From Phymatolithon calcareum (Eukaryota; Rhodophyta; Florideophyceae; Hapalidiales): a DNA stretch of 64,000 bases. The stretch lies in the NCBI GenBank assembly GCA_977006965.1, contig OZ345374.1:1-64000 (forward strand). The letters run 5' to 3'. The translations under genes were made by a program, and so were the position numbers. The notes below the pieces were generated by a model. It ran no database searches. It had not been told where the DNA came from and saw nothing but the letters and a program-made list of their open reading frames with translations. Below are positions 55,131 to 64,000 of this stretch, piece after piece. The number at the start of each line of letters is the position of its first letter. Position 1 is the first letter of the stretch.

Positions 55131-56744
55131 GCTCGCCATTGTCAGCCATCATGCCTGGGCTATGAGGAGTTTCAGTGGGAGTCTGAGAAGCTGGAAATGG
55201 GTTTTCGCAGATATCCCAATTGAGGCGATATAACTGGAGATCGGCCCTGAGGGTGTTCTGAGGAGGGTTACAGTTATCCCAGCAACATATATATATAGAC
55301 CGAACTAATTCAGGTTTGAAACTCCACCCTTCGTAAAAAACATCTCGATAGACAAGGTGCCAGAATCAGTCACGCAATCCTGACCATTGTGCACTGCCAA
55401 CCAATACTCCCGACAAATAGATTGTCACCATATTACGAAAGGATCTCGAGCTAAGAGGACCCCTTCCACGATTACAGAATTTCATTAAAGCATTTTGCAA
55501 AATAATATCGTGTATACCGTGGCGCAGCACCACGCTCTCCGCTTATGCAGCTACCTCAAACGCAGCTACACGTCAACGCATCCCGGCCACTCACTCCTAG
55601 CCAATAGAAGGGACCAAATCTGCATCCGGGTCTATTATCATCAACTCATACTCAATTCCGACACTGCACACACCATATTCATTATTTGACAGTGCAGCCC
55701 CGTGATCAACAACAAATTAGACAATAGAACACAATATATTTTCCAACACGCACTGGGGGAGAACAGGAGAATTTTTGGCCCGAAAATTATTTGCTTTATT
55801 TGGGCCAAAATGCTGCCGTGCTCCCCCACTGTAACTTCGCTGTAAAGTAACCACGAGCCTTCGATTCCATGATGGTAGTTGTAATTGGAAATATGGCATC
55901 GCCCTCTTTCGTCATTGGCTTGCATTCAAAGAGAAAATCTAAGGCTGGTAACAGCAGTCGAAAGCCCTATCTCATTGGACATGCGCGTTAAGTCTCTAAG
56001 GTCATTCAGGTTTTCGCGGCACTAACGTCCCGTTCGCGCAGAGTTAGACTCTTGGTACCGATGGAAATTGCTCACAGACAGAAACTGATCGCTACTAAGC
56101 ACATAACTGTGCGCTAACTGGGAGTTGGAGGACTAAAAGTCGTGCATTGAGCAAAAAATCATTATATAATAGGATTGCAGATTTAGGTGGAACATATTGG
56201 AGCTCAGTCTTTACTTCTGCTAAGTTTTCATAAAGTTTTGAATATTATTCTACTATAAACTTTTAGCAGTTTACCGGTGATCTAGCGCACCATGTTCCCA
56301 CTCGCGCAGAGTTGGGCGCGTAGTACAATTAGAAAGTGCTGTTCAATGCGCGTCGAACAGTACCAAGTGCGTAAGTCTGCGTGAGCTGGAGCTTGTGCAC
56401 AAAATTTTGCTCGCCTTCGAATAAACAACGAAAAATAGTCTCAAGTACTTCTAGAATTGGATGCAAGCCGAATTTAATAATATGATGCAAAAATCAGAAA
56501 CCAATAAAAACGGTCCCCTGGGAAGGGTACCGCACAGAGGCTAACATCGGAGCTGGCTCATCAGGCTCCACGAAAAATATGTAAATGTTAACTTTGGCTC
56601 AACATGCGCCGGCACTAGCATGCGAAAATGTGGTTATTTATGAATGGTGTCCCAGAAGGCTCAAGTTGCGGAGCCTGATGGGCGAGTAGACCAGTTTTCA
56701 ATTAAGACTTGGACGACGGCGCCTGATGAGCCAGCGGAAACTTT
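55131..56744. other. No gene; two GTTCGCGCAGA-family elements at 56008-56068 and 56270-56336
   Basis: AT-rich sequence. The first element reads AGGTTTTCGCGGCACTAACG, TCCCGTTCGCGCAGAGTTAG and GGTACCGATGGAAA; the second reads GCGCACCATGTTCCCACTCG, CGCAGAGTTGGGCGCG and TAGTACAATTAGAAAG. They are ~262 bp apart in the same orientation. Confidence 0.55.
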
Positions 56745-56940
56745 ATAGGAATATGAAAAATATTATTTTCTTAGTGGACTATGAAGAGTCTTATATGCAC
56801 TTGAAACGTTTGTATTTATATATTGAATATTTTATAATTGGAGAAATCTTCTCATCGGGACGCGATATTTATAGTATATATTGCGCCCGGATAAGAATTT
56901 TTGAATCCTTTTTTTTACGAAAGATTAAAATTGTTGATAT
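56745..56940. repeat. Third copy of the TCTCATC-hairpin repeat
   Basis: Shares TTGAAACGTTT, ATTTATATATTGAATATTTT and the hairpin with the 31.8 and 32.1 kb copies. Here the hairpin is TCTCATCGGGACGCGATATT at 56849 and the complement-like ATATTGCGCCCGGATAAGA ending near 56905. Confidence 0.7.
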
Positions 56941-57149
56941 TTTATGAGAGCTCTAAATTGCTCAAAAGAATCAAAGAACAAATGAATTTATAGAAAATAT
57001 CAATTTCGGTTTTGGTTTTTGTAATGATATGAAGCGTAATTTGTTCTGTTCTATTTTTCAATCCATAGGACTATTTCTGGATGAACAAATCATCTTAGGA
57101 CACAAACACGACAGGTCTAAAATGTATAGATAGAACTCACTTCCCACGA

Positions 57150-57725
57150 TGGACGAGTTTTGATTTTTGGTCAAGGTAGTGACCTTGCCGGGGAAGAAGA
57201 CGGGGGACACCGACATGACGGTGACAGGCTGAAATCTTTTTTTGGATGATGGCGAAGGTGTAGGAGTGGTGAAGAGACTAGTTTGAGCTCATTTGGACGA
57301 GTTTTTATTTTTGGTCAAGGTAGTGACCTTGCCGGGGAAGAAGACGGGGGACACCGACATGACGGTGACAGTCTGAAATCTTTTTTTGGATGATGGTGAA
57401 GGTGTAAGAGTGGTGAAGAGACTAGTTTGAGCTTATTTGGACGAGTTTTGATTTTTGGTCAAGGTAGTGACCTTGCCCGGGAAGAAGACGCGCGACAACA
57501 ACATGACGCGGATGGCCGTGAAACTTGTTTTGGATGATGCGGAAGGTGAATGTTTGTTCTGGGGACTGGTTTGGGCTCATTTGGACGAGTTTTGATTTTT
57601 GATCAAGGGAGTGAGGTGCTCCTGTGGGAAGGCGGGCGGCTTGGAGATGACGATGATGACGTCAAAACATGCGCTTGAAGATGGAAAAGGTCGACAGAAA
57701 GTCAGCTGCTTCAGTTTGTGGGGCT
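57150..57725. repeat. 144-bp tandem repeat, three full units and part of a fourth
   Basis: Units start with TGGACGAGTTTT at 57150, 57294, 57438 and 57582, exactly 144 bp (48 codons) apart. Units 1 and 2 differ at only a few bases; unit 3 and the partial fourth are more diverged. One plus-strand frame reads VVTLPGKKTGDTDMTV and DDGEGV in successive units, interrupted by TGA codons, one of which is TGG in unit 3 (57572). On present evidence it is a minisatellite, possibly derived from coding sequence. Confidence 0.9.
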
Positions 57726-57792
57726 GGAGGACGCAAAGTGATTTTGAGATATCAAGGTCCGCGCACAGAGGCTGTTTTCGCAGGTTGAGATA

Positions 57793-58140
57793 TCAAGGTC
57801 CGCGCACAGAGGCCATTTGGAGGGGGTGCCCTGAATGGGTCAAAAATTCGGACCTTGAAATACCTAATGAAGTTGAAAAGAGATAAATATATGAGTAAGT
57901 GGGTAGAGTTGGACCTTGATATCTCGAAAGAATATATATAGGAGCTGGTATATACTTGTTCGGCCTGGTAGACATCCATAAGTCCCTCTTCGCGCCGAAC
58001 TCAAACCTTTTCATGAGAACCAGTACTCCAAAAAACTTAAGAAGCTCTGTCACGGTAGTCTCTTTTCTTCCGATTCGTTTCAGCTTAGCGTACGACAAAG
58101 CAACAATTCTTCGGACGTGTGCATGAGAGAACAATGTCAT
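57793..58140 (-). pseudogene. piggyBac-like transposase fragment
   Basis: The minus-strand frame reads KETTVTELLKFFGVLVLMKR, then FGAKRDLWMSTRPNKYIPAP and IYILSRYQ. This resembles the conserved start of the piggyBac DDE domain, where a phrase like T-x-x-E-L-x-x-F-x-G-(I/V)-L-(I/L)-M is followed by a region ending in DxW and later MSxxRF. The first catalytic Asp and everything after it are absent, and the frame runs into unrelated sequence. Minus-strand frames up to 58613 may be its N-terminal region but show nothing recognisable. The call is by pattern only. Confidence 0.4.
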
Positions 58141-58917
58141 GAAGCAGTCATACGGCGTGTGGAACTCGTGGCCACATTTTTCGGATATAATTTCTCTGTG
58201 TATAGTTCAAATATTTCACAAATAACGGGGAATCCTTCGTCCAATTGTACATAGAACTTGGTGCTCGAACCATGGCACTCCATGAACAAAAGTGCTTGGC
58301 GCACAGTCTGGGGTAATGACATTAAGCCCTTCTTGCGAAGCTTGGTCCCAAGAACGTTGCAGGGCGTAGGCGACAGAGCCCGGAATAGGGCGTTCAGAGC
58401 TTCTTTTGCTTGTGTTGACGTTTATGAGTCCTTCTGGTGTGCTTGTGGTTGACACTGGAACCGAGAACTGGTCGCTTGGCGAAGAAGATGTTCAACCACG
58501 AGTACGGTAAGCCGGCGTTCGAGGTACAGTACTTTGCCAGCTGGGACTCGATACAACCATTCGAGACGAACGAGAGTCTTTGTCTGCCTTCCCTGCCTTG
58601 ACGTTAATAACATTGACGGTCTTTATCTTAATCTACTCGATAGGTTTCTGAAAAGAACCCATTTAACGCGAAGCGACGTGCTAGGGTGCCACGTGTGTTT
58701 CATCAACTGTATTTGATAACGCTCCGAACACACATAGAGTGGAAGAAGACAATGCGCGCTTCAAAGAACGGAAGAAAGAAAATTGTTGAGAAAAGTATGA
58801 AAGCGCATAGTTCGAACTCACATAACGTGAAAGAAAACAATGCAAAGCTCGAATAACAGGAGATATGTGATTGGAATGGAACAGTGTTTTCAAGAGTCTT
58901 ATACTAGACAGCAGAGC
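58141..58917. other. Possible N-terminal remnants of the piggyBac-like gene; otherwise nothing
   Basis: Short minus-strand frames (58137-58322, 58216-58455, 58422-58613) have protein-like stretches such as GFPVICEIFELYTEKLYPKN, in different frames. They may be upstream parts of the transposase at 57.8-58.1 kb. Confidence 0.3.
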
Positions 58918-59137
58918 GTGGAGTGTATGAGAAATTTTTTGGTTCTACGCCAGAGATCTGAGATCTCTGGTGTAGAATCTAAAATTTGAAATTTTCCATT
59001 CAAATACAAAATTTTATCACGTTTTCAAATACTTTCTACGATCCAATTCACTTTTCTACATTTTCAAATTTTCAATTCTACACCACAGATCTCAGATCTC
59101 TGCTGTACAATCCAAATTTTTCTCATACACTCTCCAC
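58918..59137. mobile_element. 220-bp foldback/MITE-like element upstream of the ParB-methyltransferase-SET gene
   Basis: The left arm GTGGAGTGTATGAGAAATTT, continuing to the palindrome AGAGATCTGAGATCTCT and TGTAGAA, is repeated in inverted orientation at the right end, where TTCTACACCACAGATCTCAG leads to TTTTTCTCATACACTCTCCAC. Arms are about 65 bp with scattered mismatches; the core is AT-rich. No target duplication is evident. A related single arm lies at 62935-62985, before the next gene, so the element might also supply regulatory sequence. Confidence 0.75.
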
Positions 59138-59345
59138 CCACATCCGTTTATTATGATTCACTACTTTCCTATTTTCTCTTCATTTTCTTCCCGTTACTTC
59201 TCTCCATCATTACGTCCCTCAAAAATTACCTCCCAAATTGTTACCCACAACCTTTTCTACATAACCGCCTCCCCACTGCACTCATCCACAAACCCACCTA
59301 CCCCGTCTCACTCACTCTCCTCGTCGTTTTTCATCTTTCCCAACC

Positions 59346-62300
59346 ATGCCTCAATCTCGCCCCTCCGATTCCTCCACTGCCGCTTCCTCCGCCCCTACCC
59401 CTCATACTATTGTCCACATAGACCCCTTTCGCGTCACCAGGTTCGCCAACGCACGTCCTGTCGACCTCGATACTGTCAAGAACCTTGAGAAAAGCATGCG
59501 CGACACCGGTTATAATGCCCAGCATCCCGTCTCCGGACATGTCATGGAGAATGGCAACATTTTCCTCGTCGACGGTGCTCATCGCATCACGGCTATTCGA
59601 CGCCTCATCAACGACGACTCATTCCCCCCCAATACTCGAGTTCCCATCGTCCTCTTTCGAACAGACCAGAACTCCACTACCACTCTGGCTCTTGCTGTCC
59701 ACAGCAATGAGCTCCACGACATCAAGAGGGCAGCCATGTTTAATGACTACCTGCTCCTCACTCTTACTGTTCGCGAGAATTACATCCGTGACATGACCCC
59801 CGTCACCGAGCCGTTCTGGAGTACCCTACTTAAGTATGCCATCGAAAAGGCAAGCTCTCCTGCAAAGCCAGCTGTCATTGCTGTTCTGAGTCACCCTCAG
59901 ATTAGGCTCACATACAGGATCCTCAAGACACTCTGTCCTAGGAAAAAGCCAAACACCGCTTACGACAACCGTCCGTGGCAAATGTTCACCATGTTCGCCA
60001 AGTGTGCATATGCCGCGGACCTCACGTCCTTGGGCGCTGCAGACTTTTCCGATTCTCTGGCCGTGCCCTCTGCAAACCCGGATAGAGCCAGAACAGTCTC
60101 AATGTTCGTCAAAGGCGTCAATCTCGCCAAAAGGGACAACATGAGAATCAAGTTCTTGATGGAAGCTGATTCCTTCTCCAAAATTCTCTTCTTCATGTTC
60201 TTTGCCAAATACAACTTTGTGCGCCATCAGGAGAAGAACGTGAACGACAAGGAATACCTTCCCACCACAAACAGCCATGACGCCTCACAGATTGTCGGCA
60301 AGTGTGTCACTATTGTCGTCAATGCTTGGACTACCGTCGCTGGAATCTTCTCCTTCTCATCCCTGGAGACGATGATTGCGCCATACATTATCTTCAACAA
60401 AACAGAGCTACAATTCGATGTAATCGAAGACGACAAGTTCGCCCCTCCAGAGCAACTGTCGTCTCTCCTACATGGCTCTGGCATTGTGGACTCTGATGCT
60501 GCTCATCTTCATCATAGAGCACGAGCATCTCCAAGCGTCAACCGACAGCTTCGAAACGTTGCCACGATCTTCATCAACTACTTCTTCTCCCATCTTGTCA
60601 AGCATGTCGCCTCTTCGCTACGCCGAAAAAATATTGCCGCATCATTTTCTCGCTCTTTATCAATTCCAACTACTCCGCGCTCTTCATACGGCCATGTCCC
60701 CACTGCTCTCCATTACATCGTCGACATGCTTACAGGGCTCCAGAAGCGCGTTTTCGAGACCCCTCCTTCTCCTTCTCCCGACATCTCGGGCGACGATGAG
60801 CCCGCTCCCCTTTTCCCTCCATCCACCTCCGCTTCCGTTCATGACGAGAATCAGGATCACGCAGAGGACCGTGTCTTTGCGGACAACATTCCACTATCCC
60901 CTGCACCCGCCGTATCTCCTGACACCGAAGATGACAACATTTTGCCTCTTCGTCCGCGGAAACGTACCCGTCTCACAGAAGACACTGCTTCGATGTCTGC
61001 AGAGGCCACGAGACAAGCCACTTCCTCACGAGCCGCGCGCACTCCACCATCTCCAAGAGATTTGGTCCCCACACGTCTTCCCTCTTCTCTCCCATCCACT
61101 CCTCTCCGCAAGGAGTTCTACAAAGCCGCCTTCGTATTTAATTGCTCCTTCCAGGACTTACCGCAAATCTACCAACGCCAGTTCAACAAATCACTGCACG
61201 GTCAAGTTCAGCTGGTGTGCATAGATCCACCGTTCCACTCCCGCAGTGACATGCAACAACCGAACTCCGCCCATGATATTCTGTCCGAGGATGACATGCG
61301 CGATTGTCTCTCCGTCACAACTAAAGTCTTGCCGAAGGGTGGTCATCTACTTCTGTTCTCCGGGAAGAGCCAGACGCAAACGTGGATATCCTTTCTCCAA
61401 GGAATCAGGGAAATGTCTGTTGATCGTCTTCCGCTTTACATCATTAGCGCGAGAAACAACTTGTCTCAGCCACCCTTCCGCCTGGGCAATAAGTATATCA
61501 ACATGGTCACAGAGGTCGTTCATGCTGTCAAACTCGGAGGCGGAGCCGAATCATACACACGCGTTCAGTACTCCAATCACGGATATGTTCCCTCGTCCTT
61601 CGCTCCAAACTTCAACGTTATCGACAATGTTCAGAAGATGGTACCAGGAGAAAAACTAATGAAAGACGCAAAATGTTCCTTGCGCCCAGAGCAAAAGCCA
61701 GTGGCTCTCTTCAAAGAGCTAATCAAACGCCACTCCCTTCCGGGATCGATAGTTCTTGATATGTTTGGGGGTACATATTCTACTGGTGTTGCTTGTCTCC
61801 AGCTCCCGGCTCCTCGAGTGTTTGCTGGCTGCGAACTGGACAAGCAATGCCACGACATTTCTGCTGAGCATTTGTTCCACAGGTTTGCGGAAGCCATCGT
61901 GTCCGATCGTTTCCCATTGCTCGCAGAAAAACAACTCCTTCTCGAAGAGGCACGCTCCGAGGTCCATAACATCGTGAAACGCAGGAGCAAGACGAGCCCC
62001 CTGGTCCAACCTTCTGATTGGCCCATATTTTGTGCTCTTCCAGACCATCTTGTCAACTTCTTCTGCACTACTACCTGCACTATGAACGAGGTCGACACGG
62101 TCAAGCGTGTCGAGCTTGCAAAGTGGCCATCCAATCTCCTTTCCTTATTCCGTGCCTTTGACGTTAACACACTCCTTGCCGCCGACGCCAGCTTTCACGG
62201 TGTCTATGTCGCCAAGTCACGCATTCCTGGTGCGGATAATGGAGTTTTCGCTCTCCAACGCATTGCACCATTTACCGTCATTGGCTGGTGCAGCGGTACT

Positions 62301-62708
62301 ATTGTCCATAAGAACATCACAAAAAGCAAGCATATTGCACGTCTTGATGGTTCTATGTATGGTCGAGACGAATTAGGATGCACGGTTGACAGATTCTGAA
62401 CGTACGCTATGCGACTGCCAAACATGAATCCTGAAAACACTTCTCCTCGCCTGCAGGGAAAGGAGGTATTCGCGGTGCCCCCTCCTTACTGTGTTGCCGC
62501 GTATATCAACGACAAAAAGAAGATTCAGAACGGTCTTGAAGCGGACAACGCTATCATTCGACATGCAAACGCACAGTTCGAACACAGAAGTCTTCTTTTT
62601 GATTTTCCTACTTTCACGAACTCGTACTTCGTTTTCGTTACAGCAATCACGAGTATCGAGAAAGGTGAAGAAGTACTTGTCAACTACGGCAAGCAGTACT
62701 GGCGTTAG
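59346..62708 (+). CDS. ParB domain - N6/N4 DNA methyltransferase - SET domain fusion, one in-frame TGA
   Basis: Residues ~20-105 are a ParB/Srx-like domain: TIVHIDPFRVTRFANARPVD, a helix, and FLVDGAHRITAIRRL (DGAHR at 76-80). A helical region follows to ~475, then a Ser/Pro/Asp-rich linker with a nuclear-localisation-like RPRKRTRL. From ~600 an adenine/cytosine amino-methyltransferase is clear: VCIDPPF (DPPF at 627-630, motif IV), GGHLLLFSGKSQTQTW, then GSIVLDMFGGTYSTGVA (805-, motif I) and FAGCELD. Motif IV before motif I is the beta-class arrangement of phage and bacterial N6/N4 enzymes, where ParB-methyltransferase fusions are known. From ~952 a SET domain begins (GVYVAKSRIPGADNGVFA, IGWCSGTI). 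A TGA at codon 1018 (62397) interrupts it, but the same frame continues with CVAAYINDKKK, HANAQFEH and TSIEKGEEVLVNYGKQYW to a TAG at 62706. Unless read through, the product (1017 aa) loses the lysine-methyltransferase end. Start at 59346 is the first ATG after a pyrimidine-rich leader. Confidence 0.88.
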
Positions 62709-63189
62709 TTTCCAGATATTGGGACTTGAAAGTTTTCTTCCTACTCTAGATGCTATGCGTTGAATGGTATAGATTCAGTAAACGCTTCGACTTGAGATTG
62801 TTTTTATATGCTGTGTCTTGTAGACGAAAAGACTGTTTAGTACAATAGTGAAGGAGAAAGCGTAGAAAGCGGAGTGCTGGTGGCTGGCGATTGGTGGGTC
62901 GCGATATGAGCGTATGAAAATTTATATTCTAGGTTAGAGATCTCAGATCTCCGATGTAGATTCGAAATTTTGAAATCTCATTATTTATTGAACTTTTCCG
63001 TTTTTCCGACCAATATTTCAAATTCTTAATTTCTTATTTCATATTTAAATTCTCAATTTTCCGCCGCTCCTTGTCATAGCTTTTCCCTATATATGTTCCC
63101 ACCACCCCATTGACTTTTCCCCAACATCTTTCCACCTCACACCCCCAAACTCCGTTATCCTGCGCTATCCTTCGCTCTCACACCTCATC
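62709..63189. promoter_or_regulatory. Intergenic region with AGAGATCT element and TATA-like box
   Basis: GTTAGAGATCTCAGATCTCC at 62934-62953, followed by GATGTAGATTCGAAATTTTG, matches one arm of the foldback element at 58918-59137. TATATAT at 63088-63094, about 100 bp before the next start codon, could be a TATA box. Long T-rich tracts lie between. The shared palindrome in front of two neighbouring genes may be regulatory or simply a repeat. Confidence 0.4.
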
Positions 63190-64000
63190 ATGTTTGCCCA
63201 CTTGAAGGACCCCGCCGGGACTACCGCTCGCACTCCCGTAGTCATTATCGGCTACGAGGACCCTCTCTTCCGCAATGAGCTCAACGTACCTCCCTCTTCT
63301 CAGTTCTCGCGATGGGCTTCCGATGCAGAGCATTTCATCATGCCGCTCCGCGTACACGCTTTCAAGATCAAGACGAAGAATCCGTTTCGTATCGGAACGT
63401 GGTTCACTGGTATTCTCGGCGTCCTGAACAACGCGCTCATCATCAGCTCTCCAGCTTTTGAGGATACTGAGCTCGACATCACTACAAGCGAGTCGATGAA
63501 CAGGGAGCTCTTCACTCGTGCTCAAGTGCAAGGCCCTGTCCACTCAGTGCCGTTCATCGAGTTCAACCGCCCCGATGGCGCCGACTTTCACATCTACAAG
63601 ATAGTCTGGACGAGGCTGAACCACAAGACCGTCGAGAAAGGCGTTGCCGACAAGATTTGGATCGGCTCTTTGCTCATGCAACATGCCGTACCAACAACTC
63701 TGGCTGTAAACGCGCTATACTGGTATTCCCTATCGCCGGGCTTATTCCAACCTCTTGAGAAACTGGAAGGTCCAAAAATGAAAGTCCCCAGCCAAGTGAC
63801 CAATATGGTCTGTATCTGGTACCCGGAATACCGCCCTTCAAACCTCGTCTCATTCATGACTACTCTCTCCAACGTAAAGTTGAACAAGGACGACACCACC
63901 GCGTTCTTAAACATTCTACCTGTCGTGAGTGGGTTCCATCGCGCCAATATCTCCAATCATACCAATGTTGGTGGTATGGAAAAGGTCCTCATCACGTACG
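63190..64000 (+). CDS. Unknown protein, N-terminal 270 residues (runs off the window)
   Basis: The frame opens at ATG 63190 and stays open to the end of the window. Codon use is rich in C-ending codons like the 59 kb gene and unlike the intergenic DNA, which supports real coding. The protein starts MFAHLKDPAGTTARTPVVII and includes FRIGTWFTGILGVLNNALII, NRPDGADFHIYKIVWTRLNH, VADKIWIGSLLMQHAVPTTL and VVSGFHRANISNHTNVGGME. I recognise no family; there is no signal peptide or DGxHR motif, and the moderately hydrophobic segments do not look like clear membrane spans. Its orientation, its state of preservation and a shared upstream palindrome pair it with the ParB-methyltransferase-SET gene, perhaps as neighbours in one mobile or co-regulated unit. 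Confidence 0.7.
   Translation, partial: MFAHLKDPAGTTARTPVVIIGYEDPLFRNELNVPPSSQFSRWASDAEHFIMPLRVHAFKIKTKNPFRIGTWFTGILGVLNNALIISSPAFEDTELDITTSESMNRELFTRAQVQGPVHSVPFIEFNRPDGADFHIYKIVWTRLNHKTVEKGVADKIWIGSLLMQHAVPTTLAVNALYWYSLSPGLFQPLEKLEGPKMKVPSQVTNMVCIWYPEYRPSNLVSFMTTLSNVKLNKDDTTAFLNILPVVSGFHRANISNHTNVGGMEKVLITY

Noticed and set aside
54652-55152. 166-codon minus-strand frame starting MMADNGERLL
   Set aside because: It overlaps the frame at 54581-55063, which has the more protein-like composition; this one is rich in Pro, Cys and Ser as expected of a shadow frame.
59960-62440. Several minus-strand frames opposite the ParB-methyltransferase-SET gene
   Set aside because: They are shadows of a plus-strand gene with strong domain evidence.
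1-64000. Genome-wide reassignment of TGA to tryptophan
   Set aside because: As a firm claim it fails: TGG is the normal Trp codon in all frames, TAG stops and frameshifts also break these genes, and several TGAs align to non-Trp residues in paralogues. Kept only as a question in the findings.

Overview
The window looks like nuclear DNA of an intron-poor eukaryote. It has long AT-rich intergenic stretches, no operons or ribosome-binding-site logic, a SET domain, and remnants of many eukaryotic mobile elements: a Ty1/copia pol end with its 3' LTR, pogo/Tigger, PIF/Harbinger-like, piggyBac-like, non-LTR and Crypton-like tyrosine-recombinase pieces. The better-preserved coding regions are uninterrupted by obvious introns, which would suit a red alga or another intron-poor protist, but I cannot fix the lineage from the sequence.

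The most striking content is a family of four genes that each begin with a ParB/Srx-type domain, marked by (V/I)DGxHR followed by an A/I-x-x-R context. They lie at 1518-3773 (minus), 6668-8962 (plus), 11831-15165 (plus) and 59346-62708 (plus). Each ParB domain is followed by a helical region, a Ser/Pro/acidic linker with basic KRRR-type patches, and then a different effector. In the 59-62 kb gene the effectors are an N6/N4-type DNA methyltransferase (DPPF and DMFGG motifs) and a SET domain. In the 11-15 kb gene the effector is a 2-oxoglutarate/Fe(II) oxygenase-like domain (HxD...H...R). The 1.5-3.8 kb gene keeps a region homologous to the part just before that oxygenase. The 6.7-9 kb gene keeps only the start of an oxygenase-like domain. 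Three of the four are damaged by frameshifts or stops; the 59-62 kb gene is open apart from one in-frame TGA inside its SET domain. Together they suggest a eukaryotic set of ParB-guided DNA or chromatin modifiers, now partly decayed.

Layout: 0-9 kb holds two ParB genes separated by diverged duplications. 9-16 kb holds the ParB-oxygenase gene flanked by a ~130-bp hairpin-bearing tandem repeat. 16-19 kb holds a decayed Crypton-like tyrosine recombinase on the minus strand. 19-23.5 kb holds short repeats and weak ORFs. 23.5-25.4 kb holds a pogo/Tigger transposase next to a compact element with matching ends and a TA duplication. 27-33 kb is a nest of hairpins, a MITE, a non-LTR fragment, the copia fragment with LTR, and degenerate repeat arrays. 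37-40 kb is a 2.9-kb structure with ~637-bp inverted arms. 41.6-42.7 kb is a second Crypton-like copy. 46-47.5 kb has transposase-like fragments. 48-57 kb is mostly without recognisable genes. 57-58.2 kb has a 144-bp tandem repeat and a piggyBac-like fragment. 58.9-64 kb holds the intact ParB-methyltransferase-SET gene and the start of a second well-preserved gene of unknown function, both preceded by a related AGAGATCT-containing palindromic element.

All coordinates of repeats and protein similarities were worked out by eye. Frameshifts could be true decay, unrecognised introns, or consensus errors in a long-read assembly; the sequence alone does not separate these.
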